NCBI RefSeq assembly: GCF_012843875.1
Contig: NZ_JABAFY010000012.1
Coordinates: forward strand, 1 to 63,817
Origin: Desulfovibrio piger
GTDB lineage: Bacteria > Desulfobacterota > Desulfovibrionia > Desulfovibrionales > Desulfovibrionaceae
Direction of reading: 5' to 3'
DNA length: 63,817 nucleotides
Shown here: piece after piece, positions 1-8,214 of the stretch
How positions within the stretch are numbered: the stretch's first letter is position 1
Layout: the number at the start of each line of letters is the position of its first letter
The notes under the pieces: generated by a model
Seen by the model: the letters and a program-made list of their open reading frames with translations, nothing else
Told to the model about the DNA's origin: nothing
The model's database searches: none
Program-made: the position numbers and the translations under genes

Positions 1-32
1 TCCATGATTCAAATAGCCATGGCAAGCATACT

Positions 33-46
33 GCTGAAACGTTTCA
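33..46. promoter_or_regulatory. Cra/LacI-family-like operator
   Basis: The sequence GCTGAAACGTTTCA contains the perfect 12-base palindrome TGAAACGTTTCA (35-46) and matches the classic enterobacterial Cra/FruR operator form. It lies about 290 bases upstream of the first gene in an AT-rich stretch. LacI-family operators share this CG-centred shape, so the cognate regulator cannot be named. It could also serve a gene left of the window. Confidence 0.45.
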
Positions 47-138
47 TTATTGATAAATGAGTTTCCAAACACGCTCTTATGAAAATCTCTAAAAAAAATT
101 ATAACGCGCTGATTTCGCGAGTGATCCCGCATCTCAAT

Positions 139-168
139 TTTACCATAAAATCTTCTATAAAATATTAT
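139..168 (+). promoter_or_regulatory. candidate promoter of the lapG-like operon
   Basis: TTTACC (139-144) and TATTAT (163-168) with an 18-base spacer sit in a strongly AT-rich island (about 60-205) that contrasts with the GC-rich genes. Several overlapping TATAAT-like hexamers are present, so the exact -10 is uncertain. Confidence 0.4.
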
Positions 169-209
169 ATAGCAATTTTAATACATGACTCCTAAAAAAT
201 AAAATCCTT

Positions 210-231
210 GCTCTTTTGCCGGCAAAAGAGC
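210..231. repeat. perfect 22-base palindrome in the leader of the lapG-like gene
   Basis: GCTCTTTTGCC is followed directly by its exact complement, giving a perfect palindrome between the promoter candidate and the start codon. As RNA it could only form a hairpin with a minimal loop. There is no T-run on the + side. It could be an operator for a dimeric regulator. Confidence 0.6.
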
Positions 232-320
232 CTTCCCGGTATCTCTCGACAAGGATCGTCCCCCGCAGTACAAAAACGCATCCCCATATTCCCAGACATC
301 AGCCTTCCGGCGGTTTTTCC

Positions 321-1031
321 ATGCTTCCTGTGCGCTCTGTTCCCGTATCCTGCCCGGCCCGGTCTCCCCTCCGGTCTCCGGTCATACGCCCGCAGCGGAT
401 CGCATGCATCACCGTCTGCCTTATTATTTTTCTGGCCGGTCTGTTCAGCTTCCTCCCGGCACAGGCCGCCTCCATCCCCCTGTTCGGGACCGTGGAGTTC
501 CGGCGCCCTCTCGACAGCCTGCCCGCCTGGGCTGAGGTCCGCCGCATGAACGAGCTGGAGCTCATCTTCGTCAGCGGCAAGGTTTTCACCCGGACCGCCA
601 CCTGGGACTCCTTCAAACAGGGAGCCCAGGGCAAGAGCGGCATGGGACTGCTGCGCTATGTCAACACGTTCTGGAACCGCTTTCCTTACCGTGAGGATAT
701 CACCAACTGGGGCAAGGCCGACTACTGGGTCTGGCCCAACCTGTTCCTCAAAAAATCTGGCGACTGCGAAGATTACGCCATCGTCAAATATTTCACGCTC
801 AAAGAGCTGGGCATGGATACGGACAAACTGCGTATCGTCGTCCTGCGCGATACCCTGCGCCGCCTGTCCCATGCCGTTCTGGCCGTCTACATGGACAATG
901 ACATCGTCATCCTGGACAACATCAGCAATGCCATCCTGCCCCAGGGGCGCCTGCGACATTATGTCCCGCAGTTCTCGTTCAACGAGAAGTCACGCTGGGC
1001 CCACATGCGAGGCAAAAAAACAAACGAGTAG
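321..1031 (+). CDS. lapG: LapG-like periplasmic transglutaminase-like cysteine protease
   Basis: Bacterial transglutaminase-like cysteine proteinase (BTLCP) family. LapG members sit in the periplasm and cut large adhesins off the cell surface when c-di-GMP falls. From the ATG at 321 the protein has 236 residues. An Arg-containing N-terminus is followed by a hydrophobic segment at about residues 28-46, ending in a likely signal cleavage region (FLPAQA). The catalytic triad is visible: Cys149 in GDCEDYA, His184 in SHAVLAVY and Asp199 in ILDN. The start is uncertain because no good ribosome site precedes 321; a TTG at 216 lies inside the palindrome and is unlikely. The stop lies 3 bases before the next ATG, so it is probably co-transcribed with the sensor that follows. 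No adhesin gene is in the window. Confidence 0.82.
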   Translation: MLPVRSVPVSCPARSPLRSPVIRPQRIACITVCLIIFLAGLFSFLPAQAASIPLFGTVEFRRPLDSLPAWAEVRRMNELELIFVSGKVFTRTATWDSFKQGAQGKSGMGLLRYVNTFWNRFPYREDITNWGKADYWVWPNLFLKKSGDCEDYAIVKYFTLKELGMDTDKLRIVVLRDTLRRLSHAVLAVYMDNDIVILDNISNAILPQGRLRHYVPQFSFNEKSRWAHMRGKKTNE

Positions 1032-1034
1032 CCC

Positions 1035-3122
1035 ATGAACACTCCCGACCCCGACTTCCCTGCCAAGCCGCATCACTTCATGAGCAAACGGCTGAGCATC
1101 AGTATCAGCCTCGTGCTTTTCGTGCTGGTCCTGCTGCTCTCCTATGCCCTGTGTTCCCTGCAGGTCGACCGGAGCACCCAGGCCATCCTGGCGGACAAAA
1201 ACCGCTTCCTCCTGTCCAAGATCGATACCATGCAGATCCGCCTGCAAGACTGGCGGCGGACCATGCTGGAACAGACCAAAACGCTGGCCCTTTCGGAGAG
1301 CGTCCGCCTGTTCGCCTCGGACATGGCCGCCCTGCCCTCCGATCTGCTGGACAAGAGTTCCCGCACCGCCGCTCCCGGATCCGACAGCGACCAGCTTTCC
1401 TTGCTGGACCAGCGCGAATACATGCAGCAACTGCTGGCGGACATCGCCTACCAGAACGATCTTGACCGCATCTGCATGTTCCTGCCCGATGGCCGCAAGA
1501 TCGTGGACAGCGCCTCTGACGCTGCCGACAATCACGACGACGATCTTCTCGTCCGGCAGGCCGTCACATCGAGGACGCTTTCCTTTGGCGCCATCCACAA
1601 GCATGGGGACCGTTTCGCCCTGCAGGCCGGTGCCCCCCTGTTCGAGATCAGCGGCAAGGACAGGCCCCGTGTCGTCGGCTGCCTGCTCCTGTGCTTCCCC
1701 ATGGACGCGGCCCTGACGAACATCCTCCAGGACAAGGAAAGCCAGCTCAGGCTGGTGGATCTTTTCCCGGACAGGAGCAGTGTCTTCCTGCTGCGGGAGG
1801 ACGCCCTGCAACAGCTCCCCCTCCGTGCAGGCGTGGCCGGCGCCCATTCGCTGGATTTCAAAAAGCGTCCTGCCATGGCCGGAGGAGATGACGTCTATTC
1901 CCTGGCCTTCATCTCCTCGCTGCCCAATACGCTGATGCTGGTGGCCTCCCTGCCCGCCGTGGACATCGACCGGGAGATCCTCCACAAATCCATGCAGATC
2001 TATGCCGTCGGCCTGCTGACCAGCCTGGGGATCGGCCTGCTGCTGGCCTTCGGGGTCTCCTGCCTGGTGGGGCGGGCCCACCGGGCTTCGGCCGCCTACT
2101 TCAAGGCCCTGTATACGGTCATCCGCGACCAGAAGCAAGTGCTGGACAGCGTCAATGATTCCATGCGCCTGGGGCTGGTCCTGTTCAGTGCCACGGACGG
2201 CGTCCGCATCTTCAACCCCGAATTTGCCAAGATCTGCGGCGGCATCCCGCAAGAGGAACTGGCCGGCAAGTCCCCCAGGGATCTCTTCCCCCAGGAGGAC
2301 GCCGACAAATTGCAGGCAGGCATCGAACGCAAGATCAAGGAACCGTCCTTCGACGGCGTGGAGCTGGCCCTGCCCGGTACTGACGGCAAGGAACATCTTT
2401 ACAGGGTCTCCCTCTATGTTTTTCTGGACAGGCAGGAGCAGGACGCCGCCAAGGAAGCTCCCCTTCCCGAAAGCGTCGTGGCCATCTTCAAGGATATCAC
2501 CCGCTTCCGCCGGCAGGCCCAGAAAGCCCAGGAACGCCAGCACCATCTTATGGAAGCCCTGGTGTGCGCCGTGGAATATGTGGACCCCAACCTGGTGGGC
2601 CATACCCGGAAGATGCGGCATGTGGCGGAGCTGCTGGCCCGGCATATGGAGCTGGACAATACGGCTGTCCTGACCCTGCGCATGGCTTCCCAGCTTTCGC
2701 AGATCGGCAAGATCTTCGTACCGCACCACCTGCTGCGCAAAAGCGGCAAGCTCACGCCCGAGGAGCAGCAGGCCGTACTGCAGTCTTCGGAGTATGCCTT
2801 CCGCGTCCTGTACGGGATCAACTTCGGGCTGCCTGTTCCCGAAGCCCTGCACGACATGAACGAAAAATTCGACGGCAGCGGTCCGCGGGCCCTGAAGGGC
2901 GATCAGATCAATCCCCATGCCCGCCTGCTGGCCGTGGTCAACGCCTTCTGCTCCATGGTCAGCGACCGGGCCTACAGACAGGGGATGCCCATCAGCCAGG
3001 CCCTGGACATCCTGTCGTCCAGCCCGGCCTTCGACCCCGCCATCGTGCTGGCATTGCGGGAGATCCCCGCAGAGGACCTGCGCGCTGCCCTGGCCGGAGA
3101 GGACGACTCTTCCCAGGCCTAG
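1035..3122 (+). CDS. membrane sensor: periplasmic domain, PAS, degenerate HD-GYP (LapD-like role inferred)
   Basis: 695 residues. A transmembrane helix (about 22-42) is followed by a roughly 280-residue periplasmic sensor region, a second helix (about 328-348), a PAS-like domain (about 366-450) and an HD-GYP fold (about 510-680). The HD-GYP domain keeps the scaffold (HTRKMRHVAELLARH, QIGKI, LLRKSGKL, DGSG) but the catalytic residues are gone: the HD pair is Ser555-Gln556, the HHE motif reads HDMNE from His606, GYP reads GPR, and the late Asp is Asn. It should not bind the usual metals or hydrolyse c-di-GMP. Sitting 3 bases after a LapG-like protease, it may be an inside-out receptor that holds LapG, as LapD does with its degenerate EAL domain. 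That role is inference. Met16 (1080) is an alternative start. Confidence 0.78.
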   Translation: MNTPDPDFPAKPHHFMSKRLSISISLVLFVLVLLLSYALCSLQVDRSTQAILADKNRFLLSKIDTMQIRLQDWRRTMLEQTKTLALSESVRLFASDMAALPSDLLDKSSRTAAPGSDSDQLSLLDQREYMQQLLADIAYQNDLDRICMFLPDGRKIVDSASDAADNHDDDLLVRQAVTSRTLSFGAIHKHGDRFALQAGAPLFEISGKDRPRVVGCLLLCFPMDAALTNILQDKESQLRLVDLFPDRSSVFLLREDALQQLPLRAGVAGAHSLDFKKRPAMAGGDDVYSLAFISSLPNTLMLVASLPAVDIDREILHKSMQIYAVGLLTSLGIGLLLAFGVSCLVGRAHRASAAYFKALYTVIRDQKQVLDSVNDSMRLGLVLFSATDGVRIFNPEFAKICGGIPQEELAGKSPRDLFPQEDADKLQAGIERKIKEPSFDGVELALPGTDGKEHLYRVSLYVFLDRQEQDAAKEAPLPESVVAIFKDITRFRRQAQKAQERQHHLMEALVCAVEYVDPNLVGHTRKMRHVAELLARHMELDNTAVLTLRMASQLSQIGKIFVPHHLLRKSGKLTPEEQQAVLQSSEYAFRVLYGINFGLPVPEALHDMNEKFDGSGPRALKGDQINPHARLLAVVNAFCSMVSDRAYRQGMPISQALDILSSSPAFDPAIVLALREIPAEDLRAALAGEDDSSQA

Positions 3123-3137
3123 CCAGAAAGATCACCC

Positions 3138-3166
3138 AAGGGGACGACGTGAAACGCCGTCCCCTT
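3138..3166 (+). terminator. hairpin after the sensor gene
   Basis: AAGGGGACG (3138-3146) pairs with CGTCCCCTT (3158-3166) around an 11-base loop, 16 bases after the stop codon. The T-run is poor, so termination may be partial or assisted. Confidence 0.55.
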
Positions 3167-3216
3167 GTCATACTCTCTGCCGGAAGCGTGCGTATCCTTT
3201 TTCCCGAAAAGCTGTT

Positions 3217-3246
3217 TTGACATCCCCGCAAGAGCTGACGTATATT
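3217..3246 (+). promoter_or_regulatory. promoter of the glycogen operon
   Basis: A consensus TTGACA (3217-3222) and a near-consensus TATATT (3241-3246) are separated by 18 bases. This gives a leader of about 135 bases before the debranching-enzyme ATG at 3387. Confidence 0.65.
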
Positions 3247-3259
3247 GAAACCAAACATG

Positions 3260-3291
3260 AAGCGGCCGTCAGCCCCGGAAAGACGCCGCTT
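3260..3291 (+). other. leader hairpin of the glycogen operon
   Basis: AAGCGGC (3260-3266) pairs with GCCGCTT (3285-3291) near the expected transcript start. It may only stabilise the 5' end. I found no riboswitch consensus in this leader. Confidence 0.3.
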
Positions 3292-3386
3292 TGCCTTTCC
3301 CTGCCCTGCACTTTCGCGGATGCAGCGGCCCGCCCCTCTCCACGGTCTCCGCGGATATGTCCATCCTTTCCGGTTGAGGAGGATAC

Positions 3387-5435
3387 ATGAAATTCCAGTT
3401 TGACCGTCCCGCCTGCCAGAACCTGCGCAAGGCCCTCCGCAAGGAGTGGCTGGAGACCAACGGTCTTGGCGACTATGCCTCCAGCTCGCTGGTATGCTGC
3501 AATACGCGCAAATACCACGGCCTGTTCGTCACCGAGCTGGCCCGGCCCGCAGGCCGCCATGTGATGCTCTCCACCCTTGAGGAATCCCTGCTCATGGCAG
3601 GCAAAGAGTTCTTCTTCTCCTGCCGCAAGCATCCGGGCGTGTACTTCCCGCGCGGGCATGAATACATGCAGGCTGCCTCTGCCGGGCTCTGGCCTTCCTT
3701 CCGCTATCGTTTCGGTGACGTGACGTTGACCCGCGAGCTCATGCTGCTGCCGGGACGGCACGTTCTCCTCATACGCTACAAGGCCAGTATCGCCAGTCCC
3801 GAGACCCCGCCCCTGCGCCTGCGCATCAAGCCCCTGCTGGCCTGCCGCAGCATGCATACGGTCATCCGCGCCGACAAAGCCATCGACAGCAGCGTCTCCC
3901 CGACCCTGTACGGAGCTTCCGTGCGCCCGGATCCCCAGCTACCCGAACTTTTTTTGCAGATGGACGGCCCAGCCTCCTGGCAGACGGCCCAGGACTGGTA
4001 CTACAACATCGAGTATCTTGTGGAGCAGGAGCGGGGCTTTCCCTTCCAGGAAGACCTGTTCATGCCAGGGATTTTCGAAGTGGACCTGGCTCCCGGTCAT
4101 GCCGTCTATCTCACCGTCTCCACGGAGAGCCTGCAAAAGGAACACAGCCGGCATGACTTCGAACGTCTGTGGCAGGAAGAGAGCCAGCGCCGGATCGAGG
4201 AAGAAGCCGAGACGGACAGCCTGCAAAAGCATCTGGCCCGGGAAGGCAAACGTTTCCTCATCACCACGCCCGGCAGCACGACCGGCCGGATCGACAGCAT
4301 CGTGGCCGGGTACCACTGGTTCGGCTCCTGGGGGCGCGACACCATGATCGCCCTGCCCGGCCTGACGTTTTTTGCCGGTCGCCAGGCTCTGGGCGAACAG
4401 ATCCTTGCCAACATGGGCGCCGCCGTGCGTGACGGCCTCATCCCCAACGTTTTTTCCGCCGACGGCCGTCATGCCTACAACTCTGTGGACGCTTCCCTCT
4501 GGTATGTCTGGGCCGTGCAGATGCTGCTCCAGGTCGATCCGCAACGCATGGGCTTTGTGAAAGAACACTGCTGGCCCGCCATCAAGGAGATCCTCCGGGC
4601 CTATGCCGGAGGACAGGTTCCGTTCGTCCATGCCGACGAGGAAGGTTTCCTTGACGTGGGCGACGAACAGACCCAGCTCACCTGGATGGACGCCGTGGTC
4701 GACGGCAGGCCCGTCACGCCGCGGCACGGCCAGCCGGTGGAGATCAGCGCCCTGTGGTACAATGCCCTGGCCTTTGCCGACCATCTGGCACGGCGCTTCG
4801 ACGAACCTCACTGGCAGGATTCCGTCGACCAGCGGGACCGCATGCGCGCCGTTTTCGTCCACCGGCACTGGATCAAAGATTACCGGGGCGACTATCTGGC
4901 CGACGTCTGGCGGGATGGCGAGCGGGATTTCCGTGTGCGGCCCAACCAGCTGTTCGCCGTTTCCCTACCCTTCCCCATCCTCGAAGAAGACAATTACGCC
5001 TCCGTGGTCTCGCGCGTGCGCCAGTGCCTGCTGACCCCCTGCGGGCTGCGCACGCTGGCCCCCAGCGCCAACGAGTACTGCTCCCTTTATGAAGGCGGGC
5101 CCGGAGAGCGTGACAAAGCCTACCATCAGGGCACGGTCTGGCCCTGGCTTCTGGGCGCTTACGGCGATGCCCTGCTGCGGGCGGCCTGGGATGAGGAAGG
5201 CGCCGCGCGCGACCTGCTGCATACCCTGACGCCCCTCTTCGGCAGCCATCTGGGCGGCGCCGGTATCGGGAGCATCTCCGAGATATTCGACGGAGACCCG
5301 CCGCATCTGCCCAACGGCAGCATCGCCCAAGCCTGGAGCGTGGCCGAATGCCTGCGCCTGCTGAACAGGCTGGGAAAGGTGGCTCCCCAGGCCTATGCGC
5401 AGTGGGAAAACGCCCTGCTGCAAGGAGACAGGTAA
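3387..5435 (+). CDS. glycogen debranching enzyme (amylo-alpha-1,6-glucosidase)
   Basis: 682 residues. It hydrolyses alpha-1,6 branch stubs in glycogen in the cytoplasm. The N-terminal half starts with WLETNGLGDYASSS and NTRKYHGL, the hallmark of the bacterial GDE N-terminal domain. The C-terminal half is a GDE_C (GH133-type) barrel with GSWGRDTMIALPG near residue 313, WMDA in the middle and an acidic stretch (SEIFDGD) near the end. The length is normal for the bacterial single-activity enzyme. The ATG is preceded by a strong ribosome site (GAGGAGG). It is first in an operon with a glycogen synthase whose ATG overlaps this stop codon, so translation is probably coupled. Confidence 0.92.
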   Translation: MKFQFDRPACQNLRKALRKEWLETNGLGDYASSSLVCCNTRKYHGLFVTELARPAGRHVMLSTLEESLLMAGKEFFFSCRKHPGVYFPRGHEYMQAASAGLWPSFRYRFGDVTLTRELMLLPGRHVLLIRYKASIASPETPPLRLRIKPLLACRSMHTVIRADKAIDSSVSPTLYGASVRPDPQLPELFLQMDGPASWQTAQDWYYNIEYLVEQERGFPFQEDLFMPGIFEVDLAPGHAVYLTVSTESLQKEHSRHDFERLWQEESQRRIEEEAETDSLQKHLAREGKRFLITTPGSTTGRIDSIVAGYHWFGSWGRDTMIALPGLTFFAGRQALGEQILANMGAAVRDGLIPNVFSADGRHAYNSVDASLWYVWAVQMLLQVDPQRMGFVKEHCWPAIKEILRAYAGGQVPFVHADEEGFLDVGDEQTQLTWMDAVVDGRPVTPRHGQPVEISALWYNALAFADHLARRFDEPHWQDSVDQRDRMRAVFVHRHWIKDYRGDYLADVWRDGERDFRVRPNQLFAVSLPFPILEEDNYASVVSRVRQCLLTPCGLRTLAPSANEYCSLYEGGPGERDKAYHQGTVWPWLLGAYGDALLRAAWDEEGAARDLLHTLTPLFGSHLGGAGIGSISEIFDGDPPHLPNGSIAQAWSVAECLRLLNRLGKVAPQAYAQWENALLQGDR

Positions 5436-6898
5436 TGCGCGTCCTCATGTTCGGCTGGGAATTTCCCCCCTTCAAGAGCGGCGGGCTGGGCACGGCCTGC
5501 CAGGGCATGGCCACGGCACTAGCCAAGAAAGGCACGGAGATCTTCTTTGTCCTGCCCCGTGCCGAAAGTGACCGCCCCGTCCATCTGCAGGACGGCCTGA
5601 CCATGTTTTCCGCCTCGGGCACCCGGGTCTGCACCCGCAGCGCCCGCCTCCGGCGCGAAGAAGACGTGCGCGAGATATGGCATGACCGCCAGTACACGGA
5701 GCTCGTCCCCGGCTTCCGGGACGAGATCGAAGAGATCTGGCGCGAAAAGCTGCATCTGGAATATATCGACTCGCCGCTGCGCCCCTATCTGAACAGCGGC
5801 AGCTATCTGAAAGAGCACCGGGAGCTCCAGCGTCTGCTTTCCGAAAAACGTCTGGCCGACCCGACCCTGCGGACCGTCTTGCAGCATGAAGGCCCGGAGC
5901 GGGAGCACCTTCTGCGCGAGATCGCAGAGAGCCGGGAACAGTGCGAGACCCTGACGCTGCACGGCGGTTACGGCGAAGACCTCATGAGCGAGGTCTACCG
6001 TTATGCCTGCGCCGCGGCCGTCATCGCCGGACGCCTGGAATTCGACGTCATCCACGTCCATGACTGGATGACCTATCCGGCGGGGATGCTGGTCAAGCAG
6101 CTGACGGGCAAACCGCTGGTGGCCCATATCCATGCCCTGGAGCATGACCGCAGCGGCGACAACCTCAACCAGACCGTGGCCGACATCGAAAAGGCAGGCA
6201 TGGAGGCCGCCGACCGCGTCGTGGCCGTGAGCCACTACACCAAGCAGGAAGTCATGGCGCAGTACGGCATCCCCGAGGACAAGATCTCCGTGGTCCACAA
6301 CGCCGTCTCCCGCAATGACATCCACAAGAGCGTGGTCATCCCCGAACGCTGCCGTCATGAGAAGCGGGTCCTGTTCATGGGCCGCGTCACCTACCAGAAG
6401 GGCCCCGACTATTTTGTCGAAGCCGCCAAGCTGGTACTGGACCGTCTGCCCCACACGCGTTTCATCATGGCCGGCAGCGGCGACATGCTGCCCAACATGG
6501 TGCGCCGTGTGGCCCACCTGCGCATCGGGGACAGATTCCATTTCACGGGCTTTTTGCGCAACGGCGAAGTAGACCGCATGTACGCCATGAGCGACCTTTA
6601 CGTCATGCCCAGCGTTTCCGAGCCCTTCGGCATCGCGCCGCTGGAAGCCATGGCCTACGACGTCCCCGTCCTCATCTCGCGCCAGTCCGGCGTGGCGGAA
6701 GTGGTACGCAACGCCATCAAGGTCGACTTCTGGGATGTGCGGGAAATGGCCAACAAGATCTGCGCCCTGCTGGCCTATCCCCTGCTGGCCGCCGAGGAAG
6801 TCCGCAATTGCCGTGAAGAACTGAAGAACATCCGCTGGGAGAATGCCGCCACCAAGCTGCGCGCCATCTACGACCAGCTTGTTGCGGGGAGGAGATAG
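5435..6898 (+). CDS. glycogen/starch synthase-type glycosyltransferase (GT5/GT4)
   Basis: 487 residues. The ATG at 5435 shares one base with the preceding TAA. The N-terminus (FGWEFPPFKSGGLG) carries the K-x-GG-L sugar-nucleotide motif of glycogen synthases. HVHDWMTYPAG and VVAVSHYTKQEV follow, and the C-terminal Rossmann domain has the retaining E-x7-E signature (EPFGIAPLEAM, first Glu near residue 396). It should elongate alpha-1,4-glucan from a nucleotide-glucose; ADP-glucose or UDP-glucose cannot be decided by eye. A second, unrelated GT3-type synthase is encoded two genes downstream, so the operon has two glucan synthases of different families. Confidence 0.85.
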   Translation: MRVLMFGWEFPPFKSGGLGTACQGMATALAKKGTEIFFVLPRAESDRPVHLQDGLTMFSASGTRVCTRSARLRREEDVREIWHDRQYTELVPGFRDEIEEIWREKLHLEYIDSPLRPYLNSGSYLKEHRELQRLLSEKRLADPTLRTVLQHEGPEREHLLREIAESREQCETLTLHGGYGEDLMSEVYRYACAAAVIAGRLEFDVIHVHDWMTYPAGMLVKQLTGKPLVAHIHALEHDRSGDNLNQTVADIEKAGMEAADRVVAVSHYTKQEVMAQYGIPEDKISVVHNAVSRNDIHKSVVIPERCRHEKRVLFMGRVTYQKGPDYFVEAAKLVLDRLPHTRFIMAGSGDMLPNMVRRVAHLRIGDRFHFTGFLRNGEVDRMYAMSDLYVMPSVSEPFGIAPLEAMAYDVPVLISRQSGVAEVVRNAIKVDFWDVREMANKICALLAYPLLAAEEVRNCREELKNIRWENAATKLRAIYDQLVAGRR

Positions 6899-6899
6899 C

Positions 6900-8111
6900 A
6901 TGTCCGCCATCTGTTTCTATTTTCAGGTACATCAGCCGTACCGCCTGCGCCACTACACCTTCTTCGATATCGGCGCCAATTCCTGGTACGAGGACGAGAA
7001 CGCCAACTGCGGCATCCTCCTCAAGGTGGCGCGCAAATGCTATCTGCCCATGAACGCCCTGCTGCTCAAGCTCATCCGGCGCCATGAGGGGCAGTTCAAG
7101 GTGAGTTTCTCCATCTCCGGCACGGCCCTAGACCAGTTCGAGACCTACGCCCCGGAAGTCATCCAGAGCTACCGGGAGCTGGTGGCCACCGGCTGCGTGG
7201 AGCTGCTTTCCGAGACCTACAACCACTCGCTGGCCTTCCTCTACTCGCCTGACGAGTTCCGGGAGCAGGTCCGCCTGCACGATGACCGCATCGAAGAGCT
7301 GTTCGGAGTGCGGCCCACCTCGTTCCGCAATACCGAGCTCATCTACAACAACGCCCTGGCCCGTACCGTGGAGGAAATGGGCTACAAGGCCATCCTGGCG
7401 GAAGGCGCCGACCATGTGCTGGGCTGGCGCAGCCCCAACTTCGTCTACAGGCCTTCGGGGTGCGACTCTCTGCGCCTGCTGCTCAAGAACTACCGCCTTT
7501 CCGACGACATCGCCTTCCGCTTCTCCAACCACGAATGGCCGGAATTCCCGCTGACGGCGGAAAAATTCGCCAGCTGGGCCCAGGCCTCCGGGGCCGCAGG
7601 GGACATCATCAACCTGTTCATGGACTACGAGACCTTTGGCGAGCACCAGTGGGAATCCACGGGCATCTTCCAGTTCATGGAGGCCCTGCCGGACGTCCTG
7701 CTTTCCCTGCCGGGCTTCAGTTTCGTGACGCCCACCGAAGCGGCGGCCATGTTCCAGCCCGTGGCCAGTCTCGACGTGCACAATTTCATGTCCTGGGCCG
7801 ACGCCGAACGCGACCTGACCGCCTGGCTGGGCAATGACATGCAGCAGGATGCCATCACGGCTGTCTACCGTCTGGAAGAAAAGGTGAAGGCCAGCGGCAA
7901 CGAAGATCTGCTGCGCACCTGGCGACGCCTGCAGACATCCGACCATTTTTACTATATGTGCACCAAGTGGTTCGCCGACGGCGACGTGCACAGCTATTTC
8001 AATCCGTACGACACCCCCTATGATGCCTACATCAACTACATGAACGTACTGGCCGACTTCGGCCTGACCCTGGATGCCCCCCTGCCCACTGCCGGAGCGT
8101 CCCGCAGTTAG
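6900..8111 (+). CDS. GH57 family alpha-amylase / glucan-processing glycoside hydrolase
   Basis: 403 residues from the ATG at 6900, one base after the previous stop and behind GGGGAGGA. GH57 markers are in order: VHQPYR at the N-terminus, SISGTALDQFE, ETYNHSLA, the nucleophile region FRNTELIYNN (Glu146), and the acid/base region FMDYETFGEHQW (Asp242). Retaining GH57 enzymes include alpha-amylases, 4-alpha-glucanotransferases and branching enzymes. The short length without an extra C-terminal domain favours an amylase-type enzyme over a branching enzyme. There is no signal peptide, so it acts on intracellular glycogen. Confidence 0.87.
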   Translation: MSAICFYFQVHQPYRLRHYTFFDIGANSWYEDENANCGILLKVARKCYLPMNALLLKLIRRHEGQFKVSFSISGTALDQFETYAPEVIQSYRELVATGCVELLSETYNHSLAFLYSPDEFREQVRLHDDRIEELFGVRPTSFRNTELIYNNALARTVEEMGYKAILAEGADHVLGWRSPNFVYRPSGCDSLRLLLKNYRLSDDIAFRFSNHEWPEFPLTAEKFASWAQASGAAGDIINLFMDYETFGEHQWESTGIFQFMEALPDVLLSLPGFSFVTPTEAAAMFQPVASLDVHNFMSWADAERDLTAWLGNDMQQDAITAVYRLEEKVKASGNEDLLRTWRRLQTSDHFYYMCTKWFADGDVHSYFNPYDTPYDAYINYMNVLADFGLTLDAPLPTAGASRS

Positions 8112-8214
8112 CGCACTCCCGGCACGGCCTGCCTGACGGATCATGCCCTGCGCGAAGGCATGGCCCGGACAGACCTCTCCGGGGGCTTTCATGAATGCAA
8201 GGAGATCCGTCTCA

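Noticed and set aside
990-2918. Long open frame antisense to the HD-GYP sensor
   Set aside because: It is a shadow of the high-GC coding strand, with low-complexity His/Gln/Gly-rich translation, no domain and no ribosome site.
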